Of a stretch of 64,000 bases of DNA, positions 22,882-34,341 are shown in pieces. The position numbers were made by a program, and so were the translations under genes. The notes beneath the pieces are model-generated. The model was not told where the DNA came from. It made no database searches and saw nothing but the letters and a program-made list of their open reading frames with translations. The first letter of the stretch is position 1; each line of letters opens with the position of its first letter. The stretch is from positions 372,001-436,000 of the forward strand of contig BCHS01000010.1 of assembly GCA_039545275.1 (NCBI GenBank). Reading direction: 5' to 3'. This DNA is from Pseudomicrostroma phylloplanum. Lineage: Eukaryota; Basidiomycota; Exobasidiomycetes; Microstromatales.

Positions 22882-22894
22882 CCCCCCCCCCCCC
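22882..22894 (+). repeat. C13 homopolymer
   Basis: A run of thirteen C in the 450-bp convergent gap (22520-22970) between DCAF11 and LAT1. No gene is seen in that gap. Length may vary between strains or be a sequencing artefact. Confidence 0.8.
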
Positions 22895-22970
22895 TCCGAC
22901 TCTGAAAGGAGTGTGCAGCTAGTGACGCAGCAAAAGAGGGCAGGAGCGTCCAAGCTCACGCTGGGCTTAT

Positions 22971-24722
22971 TTAGAGCATGAAGCTCAGTGGGTTCTCCAA
23001 TGCCCTCTTGAGCGCATCACACCACTTTGCTCCCGTAGCTCCATCCACAACACGGTGGTCAAAGGAAGCCGTAGCGCTCATAACCTGTGCCGTCCTGAAT
23101 CCCTTTTCGCTCTCCACATCAGGTACGAGCACAGAGCGCGTGGTTCCAATGGCCAAGATGGCCGCCTGGGGTGGGTTGATAATGGCAGAGAACCAAGTGG
23201 TGCCGAACATGCCCATGTTGGAGATGGTGAAAGAGCCGCCTTGGTACTGCTCTGACTTGAGCTTGCCGTCGCGGGCCAGACGGGCGAGGGACTTGGTCTC
23301 CGAGGAGATTTCGGTGAGACCGCGGTGGCCTACATCCCGGACAATGGGGGTGATGAGACCAGTGGGGGTAGAGACGGCAATGGAGATGTCCGAGGCGTTG
23401 AATCTGGCGAGGAGAGAGGAGGAAGAATATGTCAGCGTGGTCCCGTCCTCTGTCCCGCTCGCTCGCTCGCTCGGGCCATGGGCCACGGGTCACGGTCCAC
23501 TCACTGCCTGATACTGTCTCCCATCCAACCAGCACGAACGTCCGGCACCTCATCCAGGGCCACACCTACGGCCTTGGTGATAAAGTCTCCCACGGAAAGC
23601 TTTGCCTCCTTTGCCTTCTTTGGGTCGTCCTTGAACCTCTTTGCCGAGGCGTCGTTGAAGACCTGCCTCAACCTCAGGACCTTGTCCATCTCAATGTCAA
23701 TCGAGACGTAGTAGTGGGGGATAGTGCTCTTGCTCTCGGTAAGACGAGAGGCAATGACCTTCCTCATACCGGACACAGGCACGTCGGTGTAAGGGGTGGA
23801 AGAGGGAGCGGCAGAGGGAGCGGCTGCCGACGCAGGGGCGGCCTGGCCAGGCGAGGCGGATTGGGATTGGGAAGGAGCCGAGGTGGATGGTGATGCTGCT
23901 TGTTGCGAGGGCTTGTAGTTCTCCACGTCGACCTTGATGATTCGGCCGTTGGGTCCGCTGCCCTTGACCTCGCCCAGGGGGATGCCCTTCTCCGAGGCAA
24001 TCTTTCGTGCAATGGGAGAGGCAAAGATGCGCTCGCCCTCTTTCCTCGAGGGAGCCTGAGACGAGGAAGACGAAGACTCCTGCTTGGGCTCCTCTGGCTT
24101 GCTCTCCTTCTCCTCGCTCTTCTGCTCTGGCTCATTCTCGCGCTTCTCCTCCTTGGGGTTCGAAGCGTCCTTTCCGGTGCTGCCTCCCTCCTTCTCAGCC
24201 TCGGCGGCGAGCTTGTCAGCGCCAGAGATGTCGTCTCCCTCTTCACCGATGATAGCAATGACGCTGGCAACGGGTACGTTCTTGCTTCCATCACCGATGA
24301 TGATCTTGGCCATGATACCGTCGTCCTGGGCCTCTACATCCATCGTGGCCTTGTCGGTCTCGATTTCCAAGAGGACGTCACCAGAGACGAAGGTCTCTCC
24401 CTCCTTCTTCTTCCACTGGGCGATTCCTCCCTCGGTCATGGTGGGAGACATGGCGGGCATGGTGAACTTTTGCAGGGCAAGGGAAGCGGGCGAGGCGTGC
24501 AGGTCTGCGCGAGGGGGAGGAAGCGGGAGACGAGGGAGCGAGGTCAGCCATGGAAGCTCATCAAGGCATGCGAGGGTGGGTCAGACACAATGATGATCTG
24601 CTCCAATACTCACTTCTCCTGAGTACTGCGCTCCTCATCAGAGGTGCGACAGCTGCTACCTTTGTGGAAGCGGTTGCTCCGGAAGAGGAAGCGACCCTTC
24701 CCATTCGGAGGAGGGAAGACAT
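22971..24722 (-). CDS. LAT1: Dihydrolipoamide acetyltransferase, E2 of the pyruvate dehydrogenase complex
   Basis: Three exons on the minus strand: 24722-24614, 24504-23505, 23403-22971, giving 513 aa. The first 50 residues are a mitochondrial presequence (RRNLHASPA region). One lipoyl domain follows, with the lipoyl-lysine in ETDKATMD (Lys88); then a Glu/Lys/Ser linker; a peripheral-subunit-binding domain at about 195-231 (ASPIARKIASEKGI); a second Ala/Ser/Pro linker; and the catalytic domain ending in FDHRVVDG with His486 and Asp490. This is the full set for a fungal E2. Known role: transfers the acetyl group from pyruvate to CoA in the mitochondrial matrix and forms the core of the complex. 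Both introns have GTGAGT donors. The first intron separates the presequence from the mature protein. Confidence 0.97.
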
Positions 24723-25170
24723 GGCGGGCGAAGGTATGGGGAGGAGGAGGTGGTGGGAAGGTGGGAAGGGTATAGGTATGTGGTAGGTGGTAGGGTGACC
24801 AGAGGAGATGAGCACACACGCTACACTCGGGGGGATGGGTGGTATCTGGTGGAAGGATGAGCGGGGAGGGTGAGGTGTTGCGTACAGGAAGAAGCAGTGG
24901 GTGAGCGGGTGTGAGCGATGAACAGACAATCTAGTCTAGGCTGAACAACCAACTTGGCCCTGGCTCCCTTGCTGCTGCCCTTCCTGCTGCCCCGCCCCTG
25001 GGCTCTGTCCTTTGCCCGCCTCTTGCCCTTTCCGCCGCGCGAGTCCCTTTTGGGGCCAATGGCAATTCTAGTTGGGCGGGGCGCCAAAGTAAGGCAGAGC
25101 GGCGAACTTCTCGACCCAACAAGTCTCCGTGCCCAGTTCCGATCCGATCCGATGCATAGATGCAGAGCCA

Positions 25171-25206
<36 letters not shown>

Positions 25207-25377
25207 ATAGAGAGTCAGGCCGAAAAGGAGTGAGGAGGTATTGTATGATTTTAGTGGCGATGATGGCGGTGGTGGTATTGACTACATCAATGTCGGTGAT
25301 GAAGAGAGTGTTGTGCTATGGTGAAGAATATGAGAAAAAGCATCTACCACCAGTGACGGTATGCGCTGCAGCCCCAC
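24723..25377. other. Upstream region of LAT1
   Basis: This 650-bp gap holds the LAT1 promoter and leader and the 3' UTR of the Ser/Pro-rich gene, both on the minus strand. Besides the dinucleotide repeat listed separately I see no gene. Confidence 0.5.
25172..25203 (+). repeat. (AC)16 microsatellite
   Basis: An uninterrupted AC dinucleotide run of 32 bp, about 450 bp upstream of the LAT1 start codon. It is a likely length-polymorphic marker. Confidence 0.95.
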
Positions 25378-27333
25378 CTAGCAAGCTTCAACCCGCCTCC
25401 TCCCTAGCCGGCTAAGCATGTTCTGGCCTACACTCGAACGCTCCCCACCCAATGGCAGGGCCGGCGCAGCTGGGCCCTCGACGGAAGGACGACGAGGCAG
25501 GGTCGAAGGTGGGGGCACCCTCTGCGAATTCCTTCGACCGGGCGGGACGTACTTTCCAGCATCGCTGGACACAGGCAGGGGCACCGTCGGCGGTGGTGGA
25601 GGTGGACTCTTCCGCGTTCGTCGAGAGGGCATCGTAGGACCAGCCGACTGGGGCGTGGGTCGCCTAGGCAGGCCATGCGGAGCAAAGTCGATGACACGGC
25701 TGGGCGCCACATTGACGGCAGCTGGTGCACTCCTCGGCACCGACGATGGAGGAGGCATCATCATCCCTCGCATCGGCAACGTCCCGACCCCAGGCCCACC
25801 CAGACCCGCTGCAGCGTTCGGCGGCAGAGGTGTGCCCGGTGAGCCAGGCCAGCCCATCCCAATGATCTTCCCACTTCCATTGCTGGCACTGCCCCTCCTG
25901 CCCGTCATGTTGCCCTCCCTCTCGGCAGCCAATCGCATCGCAGCAAAAGCAGCCATGACCTGCTCTTGACTCTGCTTGATCAGAGCCTGAGTAGCCGCCC
26001 TCTCCTTGTCCCTCTCCTCCATCATCTGCTGACGACCAGGAGCTAGCTCAAATGGCGGCGGAGCGAGCATGTCTAGATCGTCCCTAGTCCGACGGAACTT
26101 GACGGCGTGAACGGGATTGCCAGCATTCTGTAGGATGTAACCCATCAGCGGCGAAGGAGGTTGCTGTCCAGGCGTCGGTGGTGTGATCATGACCGACACT
26201 TGACCAAACTGCCACCATTTGCCGCTCAGAGACGGGGTCGGGCAGCTGGTCACTCTCGACTGACCTGGAGCAGGCGTGTGATGAGTAAGAGGACCGGGGC
26301 TGCTCACGCCAGTCCGAAGCGGCGGCCGAGCCTGTGCATTGGCAGATGATCCTGCTGCTTCGGCAACGCGTGATTGGATCTGCTGCAGAGATGGCAATGC
26401 ACGATGTCCTCGACGATGTGACAGCGCCTTCATTCGACCAGATGGAGTTCGAGTCGGAGAGCGTGGTTGCCTGTCGTCGCCCTGAGCCGCCTTGGCCTTG
26501 CCTCGGTTGTTCAGAGCAGCAAAGAGCCTGCTGGACGCTGCAGAACGTTCTGTCGTCTGCTGAACACTCTCGTTGGAGGAATGAGAAGACGCAGAGCCCT
26601 CGTCGTCGGAAGACTCTTGCTCCGCCTCGATGTTGATGACGGTGTGGGCTACTTTGCTGCCCCGTCGAGGTGACTTGACCATCTCAATGTCCTTGATCGA
26701 CTCGGGCTCAGACTCCTCAGTGTCATCGCTGTCGAAGCCTGTAGTGGCAGAGGCCTGTCTGACGTGCCACTCCTGGATGGCAGCGGCCATGGCGGCGTGC
26801 TGTCGTGAGAAGGCAGGGGCCGAGCGAGGGATATGTTGACGACTTGCAGACGTGCCTTCAACAAGAGACGGCGAAGAGGAAGACTCCCTCATGAAGGTAG
26901 TCGAGGCTATGCGATTCGAGGGGCCATTGCGCCCCGTGACTGAGCCTCTCCTTGACGTCGAGACAGAGGGAGGGTCATCTGGCTCGCTCAAGTCCCCGCC
27001 ATCGTCGTCGTGGATGCCGAGACCCTGTGGCAGTGATAGACTTTGAGGGATGAAGGTAGCATACTCGGATACACCTGACAGAGGACGTCGCCGTATACTG
27101 CCTTCATCGTCTGTGTCTGATTCACTCCCGCCTCCCTCTGACTGCGAGCCTTCTGTGCTCGAAGGGCTGTCGGAGAAGGAAGGCTCGCTTCCTTGTCGCT
27201 GCTGCTGCTCTGCGAGCTGGTAGTCTGACCAGACGAATCCTGCCGGGGAGGCATCGTTTTCCTTCAGGACATCTGGAGAGCTGCCGAATGATGAGGCTGC
27301 ATCTGGATGCGGAAGAATGGTAGGGATGGCCAT
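25378..27333 (-). CDS. Ser/Pro-rich protein of unknown function, 651 aa
   Basis: Single coding exon on the minus strand. I place the start at the ATG at 27333 (GTCAACATGGCC). The frame is open further upstream to 27399, but an intron acceptor CATCAG (27360) and a matching donor GTGAGT (27439) indicate a spliced 5' leader. The product is low-complexity throughout, rich in Ser, Pro, Gly and Arg. It has an acidic Ser stretch (QESSDDEGSASSHSSNES), possible phosphorylation and basic motifs (RRRPLSG, KSPRRGSK), and one more ordered island around GKWWQFGQVSVMITPP to LMGYILQNAGNPVHAVKF with a following helix RDKERAATQALIKQS. I do not recognise a family. Long leader, disorder and phospho-motifs suggest a regulatory protein, which is inference only. 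Confidence 0.75.
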   Translation of the reverse strand: MAIPTILPHPDAASSFGSSPDVLKENDASPAGFVWSDYQLAEQQQRQGSEPSFSDSPSSTEGSQSEGGGSESDTDDEGSIRRRPLSGVSEYATFIPQSLSLPQGLGIHDDDGGDLSEPDDPPSVSTSRRGSVTGRNGPSNRIASTTFMRESSSSPSLVEGTSASRQHIPRSAPAFSRQHAAMAAAIQEWHVRQASATTGFDSDDTEESEPESIKDIEMVKSPRRGSKVAHTVINIEAEQESSDDEGSASSHSSNESVQQTTERSAASSRLFAALNNRGKAKAAQGDDRQPRSPTRTPSGRMKALSHRRGHRALPSLQQIQSRVAEAAGSSANAQARPPLRTGVSSPGPLTHHTPAPGQSRVTSCPTPSLSGKWWQFGQVSVMITPPTPGQQPPSPLMGYILQNAGNPVHAVKFRRTRDDLDMLAPPPFELAPGRQQMMEERDKERAATQALIKQSQEQVMAAFAAMRLAAEREGNMTGRRGSASNGSGKIIGMGWPGSPGTPLPPNAAAGLGGPGVGTLPMRGMMMPPPSSVPRSAPAAVNVAPSRVIDFAPHGLPRRPTPQSAGPTMPSRRTRKSPPPPPPTVPLPVSSDAGKYVPPGRRNSQRVPPPSTLPRRPSVEGPAAPALPLGGERSSVGQNMLSRLGRRRVEAC

Positions 27334-29267
27334 GTTGACTGTGACAGGGGCTGAAGTATCTGATGAGCACAAGAGAGACAGCGTTAGCTCTGATGCCAAC
27401 CCCTAGAAACGCACCACCTCCACTCCTCTGGTAACTCACAAAGGGCCGAGCTGAAGTAGGTGTAGTAGCTCGGTGATGCTATGTTGGGATGCTGCTGACA
27501 GGGTAAGCTGGTGAGCCAGTGATATGTCTGTCCTCCTGTGTTCGATCCAATGGCAAGGCAGGGTATCCTGAGCTTGAGCAGCTGATGTTAGGTATGAGCA
27601 AGCCCGGCGTGTCTGGCGTGTGGTAGCGAGCAATGGAAGGAGGTTGGGGCCAGCCCGGGTGGTATCTAGGTATGGAGATGAAAAGGTAAGGGGATGCGAG
27701 CCGGGAGTGTATACGAGCAAGCTGAAAGAAGGGAAAGGGTGGCCAAGATGGGTGAAGAGGGGGGAGAAAAGGTGGGGTAAGGAAGAAACGGACTCTAAAG
27801 AAGTACCCGATCGACTAGCAAGACCAGCAAGCTAGCAATTTAGGGTGTCAAGGAAGTAAAGGCGGGTGGGAACGAAAGGAAAGGAAAGGGCAGGAACCGA
27901 GAAAGGCGAAGAAGGGGTAAAGGGTAGGAAGCGAAGTGACGGGCCGAGCGAGAGGCACAGAGATACTCGCCGCGAGCGGGCGTAGGCTAGGGCGCAACCA
28001 GTACTTTGTCCACCCTCGCGTACGGGCAGAGGATTCGCTTGACACCCTCGGTTCAGTCGGCGCTTGCTCTCCAGACCTTCGCTTCTGGCACCGACGTCAG
28101 GCTCTCGCCGCCGACAGAGGCCGCCGGGCTAGGGCTCCTTCGCCTCGAGGAGAGGGGGATGTGCTGTTGGGCGAAAGGTAAAGCTGGGTGGTAGACGTTG
28201 AAGGACCTGCAGGCGGAGCTGGTTGCGGGGAAGCGGGACGGAAGTGGGATGAGGCACCAGGGCAGAGGAGGCGCGGCAGTGGAGGCGCGTCTCGTTCTGT
28301 TTGTCGAGGCAGTTGGATGTTCGAAGGTGCAGACCTGCGTCGACTCTGCTCGCACACCAGATCGCTTCGAAGAGGATGAAGTGGGCGTGCAGGTGGCTTC
28401 AGGCAGTCTCCAAGGGATTGGATACGTCGATGGTGCAACAGTTGCTGCGCCAAGACCTCGATCTAGTGTTTGTAGAAGTTTACAAACAAACAGGCCGGTG
28501 ACTGGTTATTCGGCAGGGCGAGAGGCGAGGGTAAGACGCGGAATCCTTGGTAGCCGAAGGTGTAGCCGTTTGGTCAAGGGAACCTCTAAGGGTAAGTTGG
28601 GGTGGAGACAGCTCGCCCAGGCCCGTGGAGGTGGTTTATATACACCGTCCTACGGCAGAGGTGCGCAGCCGTGGAGTCAAATCACAAACGAACGAGGTCG
28701 GAAACGAGGCGTGATAGGCGGGTGGGGGAAGACAGGGCGGCAAACTTGCCCTGGCGGATAGGAGAGGTAGTTCGTTTGTAGCAAAGGCAAGGCCGACAGG
28801 GTTGCCCTTACCCGCGCTTGGCCGGGCAAAGACGCATCGAATGTGTTGCTCCCAGGCAAGAGCCATGTGCAGGGCATGAAGTGGGACTGTCGCATTGCTC
28901 TCTTGCCGCTGCACCTTCAGGCACCCGCTCTGACGTAGACGACATGAGCCATCACTCAATCCACGTACTCGCCAGAATGAGGACAGTCATCTCACACACC
29001 CTGCTCTCTCACCTTCGCCTTCACACTGCTCGAGCTGTTCGATAAGATGGTGTGTTTGTTAGTCAGGCACGACGAGTGAAGAAACCAGAAAGACAAGAAC
29101 AGAGGTACAGGAAGTGGAAGAAGCTAGGGTGAGGGGGGTGGAGACGGGGCGTGAATGGCTGGGGCGACGTAGCGTGACTAGTGACTGGGGCAAGATAGGG
29201 CTCTGGGTAAGGTGGGGGATCGTCAACAGAGCGGATAGCAGGGGGGAAGATGTAGAGGGGATGAGAC
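27334..29267. other. Long leader/promoter region of the Ser/Pro-rich gene and 3' UTR of RAC1
   Basis: Nearly 2 kb without a supported coding region. A leader intron lies at 27360-27439. The minus strand carries TATATAAA at 28642-28635. Open frames here (for example 28198-28761 plus and 28097-28453 minus) are Arg/Gly- or Pro/Ser-rich without splice support, and I do not accept them. The RAC1 3' UTR occupies the right end. Confidence 0.5.
28635..28642 (-). promoter_or_regulatory. Candidate TATA box
   Basis: TATATAAA on the minus strand, about 1.3 kb upstream of the ATG at 27333 and about 1.2 kb before the leader intron donor. If used, the Ser/Pro-rich gene has an unusually long leader. Assignment is inference from the motif alone. 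Confidence 0.35.
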
Positions 29268-30322
<1,055 letters not shown>

Positions 30323-31489
30323 TGCGGGACTGTTGCTTGCTGACTGAACGCAGATAAGGGGTCGAGATGAATGATAGGTGGAGAGATGAAGTCAGCCGAT
30401 GCTGTCAGGGCTGCCCTCAGGGACGATGCTGGGCAAGGCTTGATAGGTCCGGACGGCAGGGCAAGCTGGCGGACCCGTGCCTGACAGCTTCCGTCACGTC
30501 TCGGAGATGTCGAGATGAGGAAGCGACCAGAGGGGCGCGTCTGCCGCCATGACAGGTGCGATATCATGTACTGGTGACCTGCGCTGATCTCATGACAGGC
30601 TACCCTGCGTCCATGCTTGCTCAAGGCCCGGAATATAGAGCAAGGCACGCGCCAAGTCCAGCTTTCAGGACCCGGACCACTTCAGCTCCTCTTCCTCCGA
30701 GCCCAAGGGATGCAGTAAGCCGAGCTTGTCATGCGGACGTGCTGCTCCGTGCCCCCGCAGCGACTATCTGGCAGCCCCAACTAGCTGAGAGTCTCTCTCA
30801 TATCGCGTCTTGGTAGCTCGTACCAGGGCGGCTAGCCGTCGTAGCCCCTTTCTCCGGCGCGGGCAAGGGGTAGGAGGAAATGCAGCGCCTGCTACTCACG
30901 CTCAAAGGGGCGTCTTGCCTCGGGTGTCTCGCGGCTCGTCAAAGGAAAGACGAAAGGTATCGAAACGAAGGGCGAATGATCAAGTCCGAGACGAGAACTT
31001 GAATGCTAAAGGTAAAGCGTAGGGTGTGAGGAGAGTGAGATGGTCGTGTGTGAGTGAGTATGGGGGTGTGAGGGACGGGCGAGGGTGAAGTGGAAAGGCC
31101 GAGTGCGAGTGTGTGGTGAAGCGATTGCGAGGCGAGGCGAGGCGAGGCTGAGGGACGACGAGGGCGTGGGTGCCCAAGGGGAGGTGCGTTGGTTGCAGCG
31201 GAGTTGCAATTCTTCCCAAGCAACAGTGCGCGACTCCTGGCACATCACACACACACACGCCACCCACCACATGGCAGCCAAGCAAGCGACTGCTGGCCGT
31301 CGCGTGGCCGATACCCCGCTTGCTTGCTCAGGACGTGTCGGCTCCCCCCCAAAGGCTTCTGGCCTCTCTTCAAGCGAGGAGTACCCTCTTATAGACATGC
31401 GTGTTGCTGACGACAGTCGGTGATCTAGTAACGAATGCATTTCGGTAAAGGTGAACAACAAATAGAACTCAAGCCTTGGCAGCAGCAGC
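30323..31489. other. RAC1 promoter/leader and ADE5,7 3' region
   Basis: About 1.2 kb between two minus-strand genes. It includes a GAGGCGAGGCGAGGC microrepeat near 31131-31146 and a short CACACACAC run near 31247-31257. No convincing gene is seen. GTGAGT-like motifs at 31020-31090 on the plus strand could mark leader introns but have no coding partner. Confidence 0.45.
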
Positions 31490-33931
31490 TCACGAGGACG
31501 TCCAGCTGTCCTCTCCCTGGTATCTCACTCCCGCCTCAGCCTCGACTCGGCCCATGACAATGGGCTCCTCACCGCGCTCGCTGAGGCCCCTCTTCACCTC
31601 TTCCACACGGTCAGCCTCGACGATCAACACCATGCCGACACCGCAGTTGAAGGTGCGGCACATCTCCTTCGTTGCTACACGTCCGTTCTTCTGCAGCCAC
31701 TGGAAGACCGGAGGCTGCTCCCAAGTGGACAGGTCGATGGACACTCCGAGATGTTGTGGCAGGATACGAGGTACATTCTCTGTGAAGCCACCACCTGTGA
31801 TGTGCGACAGAGCCTTGATGCCTGTAGAGTCCGGCACGCTCAGCAGAGGTAGCAGAGGCTTGACGTAGATCCGAGTAGGTGTGAGGAGGTCCTCGCCGAG
31901 CGAAGCAGCCTGACTATTCCATGGGCAGGCGGATGCTAGACTCAGTCCAGCGTGCGCGACAATCTTCCGCACCAGCGAGAAGCCGTTCGAGTGGACACCA
32001 GACGACTTGAGACCCATCAGCACGTCACCAGCCTTGATCAGATCCATCCTAGGTAGCAGACCTTCCCTCTCCACTGCTCCCACTGCGAAACCAGCCAGAT
32101 CGTACTCGCCTGAAGCGTACATGCCTGGCATCTCTGCAGTCTCACCACCGATGAGAGCACAACCAGCCTGTAGGCATCCTTCGGCGATTCCAGCGATGAC
32201 TGAGCGAGCCAGAGGTACCTCGAGGTGTGATGTGGAGAAGTAGTCGAGGAAGTAGAGCGGCTCGGCACCTTGCACGAGAAGGTCATTGACCGACATAGCA
32301 ACCAGGTCGATTCCAACACCACCGTGGCCGTGGGGGCCGACATCGTTGGCCACCTTGAGCTTTGTTCCTACACCGTCAGTACCCGAGACCAGCACGGGGT
32401 CCTTGTATCCGGTAGCCTTCAGGTCGAAGACTCCGCCAAATCCTCCGAGCGAGGCATCACATCCAGCTCGTCGTGTAGACTTGGCCAGCGGCTTGATGGC
32501 CTCTACAAGATCATTTCCGGTTGTGACCGAGACACCGGCAGAGGCGTATGTGAATCCTTCGCCGTTGGTCTTAGCCGACTTCGACGCAAGAGCCAGAGCT
32601 CGGTGGGCAATGTCTCTCCTGAAGGTCTTGCCCTCGAAGTCCACAGCGTCAACACCCTTGTATGCCAGCTCAAGAGCTCCAGAAAGGGTAGGTCCAGCGG
32701 CCGAGACGGCGATGACCCTGCCACCCGCTGTGACCAGCTCGTTCGATGATGAGAGAGAAGTTCCAGCGTGGAAGACCTTCACTCCCTCTGGTACGCTTCC
32801 CACTGTGATCTTCTTGCCTTTGGGGTAGCTGCCTGGGTATCCACCGCTCGCCAGGACAATGCTGACGGCGCTGTGTCCCTTCTTGTACTTGACGTCCACA
32901 CTGTCCAACCTCCTCTCAGCGCAGGCTTCCATGATATCTGCGAGTGAAGCGCCTGCAGGGTCGAGAAGCTCCAGAACAGCCTCTGTCTCTGGGTCTCCAA
33001 ATCTGACGTTGTATTCCAGCACTTTCGGGCCCTGAGGTGTGATCATGAGGCCGATGAAGAGCAGACCCACGAAGGGGAAGCCATCTTTCCTCATTCCAGA
33101 GATGGAGGGCTCCACTACATCGCGCTCGATGGCTGCAACGACTTCAGGTGTGGCTTCTGGGGCGGGGCAGTAGGCCCCCATACCACCAGTGTTGGGTCCT
33201 GTGTCGCCCTCACCGATCCTCTTGTGGTCCTGGCAGGCGGGGAGTGAGACGTGAGAGTATCCGTCTGAGAAGAGCAGGACTGAAAGCTCAGGGCCAGTCA
33301 GGCGGGACTCAATGAGCAATGTAGAGCCAGCATCTCCGAAGATTTTCTTCTCGAGAATGTCTCGGACGGTAGACTCTGCCTCCTCCTTGGTCTCGGGGAG
33401 GATGACTCCCTTGCCAGCTGCCAGACCACTAGCCTTGAGCACAACGGCCTGAGCTCCACCCAGCGACTCGATGTAGGAGAGGCACTCGGTGATCTCGGAA
33501 GCTGAGAAGTGCTTGTAGTCAGCTGTGGGGATGTTGTGCTTGGCCATGAAGTCCTTGGAGAAGGCCTTGGAGCCCTCCATCTGAGCAGCATGAGGCGAAG
33601 GGCCAAAGACAGGGATTCCGACCTCCCTGAAGGCTTGCTCCACACCATCGACCAAGGGCTGCTCAGGTCCAGGCACGACGAAGTTGACCTTCTGCTCACG
33701 AGCCCACTGCACGATCTGCTTCCAGTCACCATTCACACCAGCAGGCACATCGATGTTCTTGCACCTCTTCGCGTCCAGAGTAGCCGTTCCGCCGTTTCCT
33801 GGAGCAACGAAGATCTGCTCGACGCGCTGAGAGGCGAGGAGGTGGTGGGCCAGCGCGTGCTCCCTTCCTCCGGCACCGAGAAGCAGGATACGCAGGGCCG
33901 GAGCAGGAGGCGAGAGGGTAGAGGTAGGCAT
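31490..33931 (-). CDS. ADE5,7: Bifunctional phosphoribosylamine-glycine ligase / phosphoribosylformylglycinamidine cyclo-ligase
   Basis: Single coding exon, 813 aa, close to yeast Ade5,7 (802 aa). I start at the ATG at 33931 (MPTSTLSPP), not at the upstream end of the open frame. A 63-bp leader intron (33999-33937, GTGAGC to CTAG) ends 6 nt before this ATG. The N-terminal half is GAR synthetase: LLLGAGGREHALAHHL, VAPGNGGTA, LKASGLAAGKGV and GDTGPNTGGMGAYCPAP. The C-terminal half is AIR synthetase: VSGTDGVGTKLKVA, VNDLLVQGAEPLYFLDY, ALIGGETAEMPGMY and GLKSSGVHSNGFSLVRK. It catalyses steps 2 and 5 of de novo purine synthesis in the cytosol. The fusion is standard in fungi. It lies 410 bp from the 3' end of bE. 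Confidence 0.97.
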   Translation of the reverse strand: MPTSTLSPPAPALRILLLGAGGREHALAHHLLASQRVEQIFVAPGNGGTATLDAKRCKNIDVPAGVNGDWKQIVQWAREQKVNFVVPGPEQPLVDGVEQAFREVGIPVFGPSPHAAQMEGSKAFSKDFMAKHNIPTADYKHFSASEITECLSYIESLGGAQAVVLKASGLAAGKGVILPETKEEAESTVRDILEKKIFGDAGSTLLIESRLTGPELSVLLFSDGYSHVSLPACQDHKRIGEGDTGPNTGGMGAYCPAPEATPEVVAAIERDVVEPSISGMRKDGFPFVGLLFIGLMITPQGPKVLEYNVRFGDPETEAVLELLDPAGASLADIMEACAERRLDSVDVKYKKGHSAVSIVLASGGYPGSYPKGKKITVGSVPEGVKVFHAGTSLSSSNELVTAGGRVIAVSAAGPTLSGALELAYKGVDAVDFEGKTFRRDIAHRALALASKSAKTNGEGFTYASAGVSVTTGNDLVEAIKPLAKSTRRAGCDASLGGFGGVFDLKATGYKDPVLVSGTDGVGTKLKVANDVGPHGHGGVGIDLVAMSVNDLLVQGAEPLYFLDYFSTSHLEVPLARSVIAGIAEGCLQAGCALIGGETAEMPGMYASGEYDLAGFAVGAVEREGLLPRMDLIKAGDVLMGLKSSGVHSNGFSLVRKIVAHAGLSLASACPWNSQAASLGEDLLTPTRIYVKPLLPLLSVPDSTGIKALSHITGGGFTENVPRILPQHLGVSIDLSTWEQPPVFQWLQKNGRVATKEMCRTFNCGVGMVLIVEADRVEEVKRGLSERGEEPIVMGRVEAEAGVRYQGEDSWTSS

Positions 33932-34341
33932 AGTGGCTAGGTGTTGGTCTTCGAGATGAAGAACAAAGAGGAAGGCAAGGCGAAGGGGAGGCAGCTCACG
34001 CCCCTCAAAGTGGTGAGAGGTGCATCGGGGTCGAGTCAAAAATTCATCTTGACGCCTGCGCGCATGCGAGGCGGCCTTGTTCCGACGCGAGGCTGCGATT
34101 GGCGGGCAGCCACCCCACACGCCCCTATCTGTGCTCCTTTGTCCCACCACACACGCGAATCGGCAAACAATGGGTATTCCATGAGACTCGGAACAAAGAG
34201 GCAAGAGAGATCGAAGGAGAAGCCGAGCCGAGAGAATCCGAACCCACCGCCAGGGTGGGGGCGGCCTTCCAAGAGACGGATGGGAAGGCGCAGCCAAGGT
34301 ATACCGGAGGACTACGATACTAGTACAGAGGGCTACCCACC

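Noticed and set aside
28198..28761. 187-codon plus-strand open frame upstream of the Ser/Pro-rich gene
   Set aside because: Gly/Arg-rich without hydrophobic core or known motif; it lies in a probable leader region.
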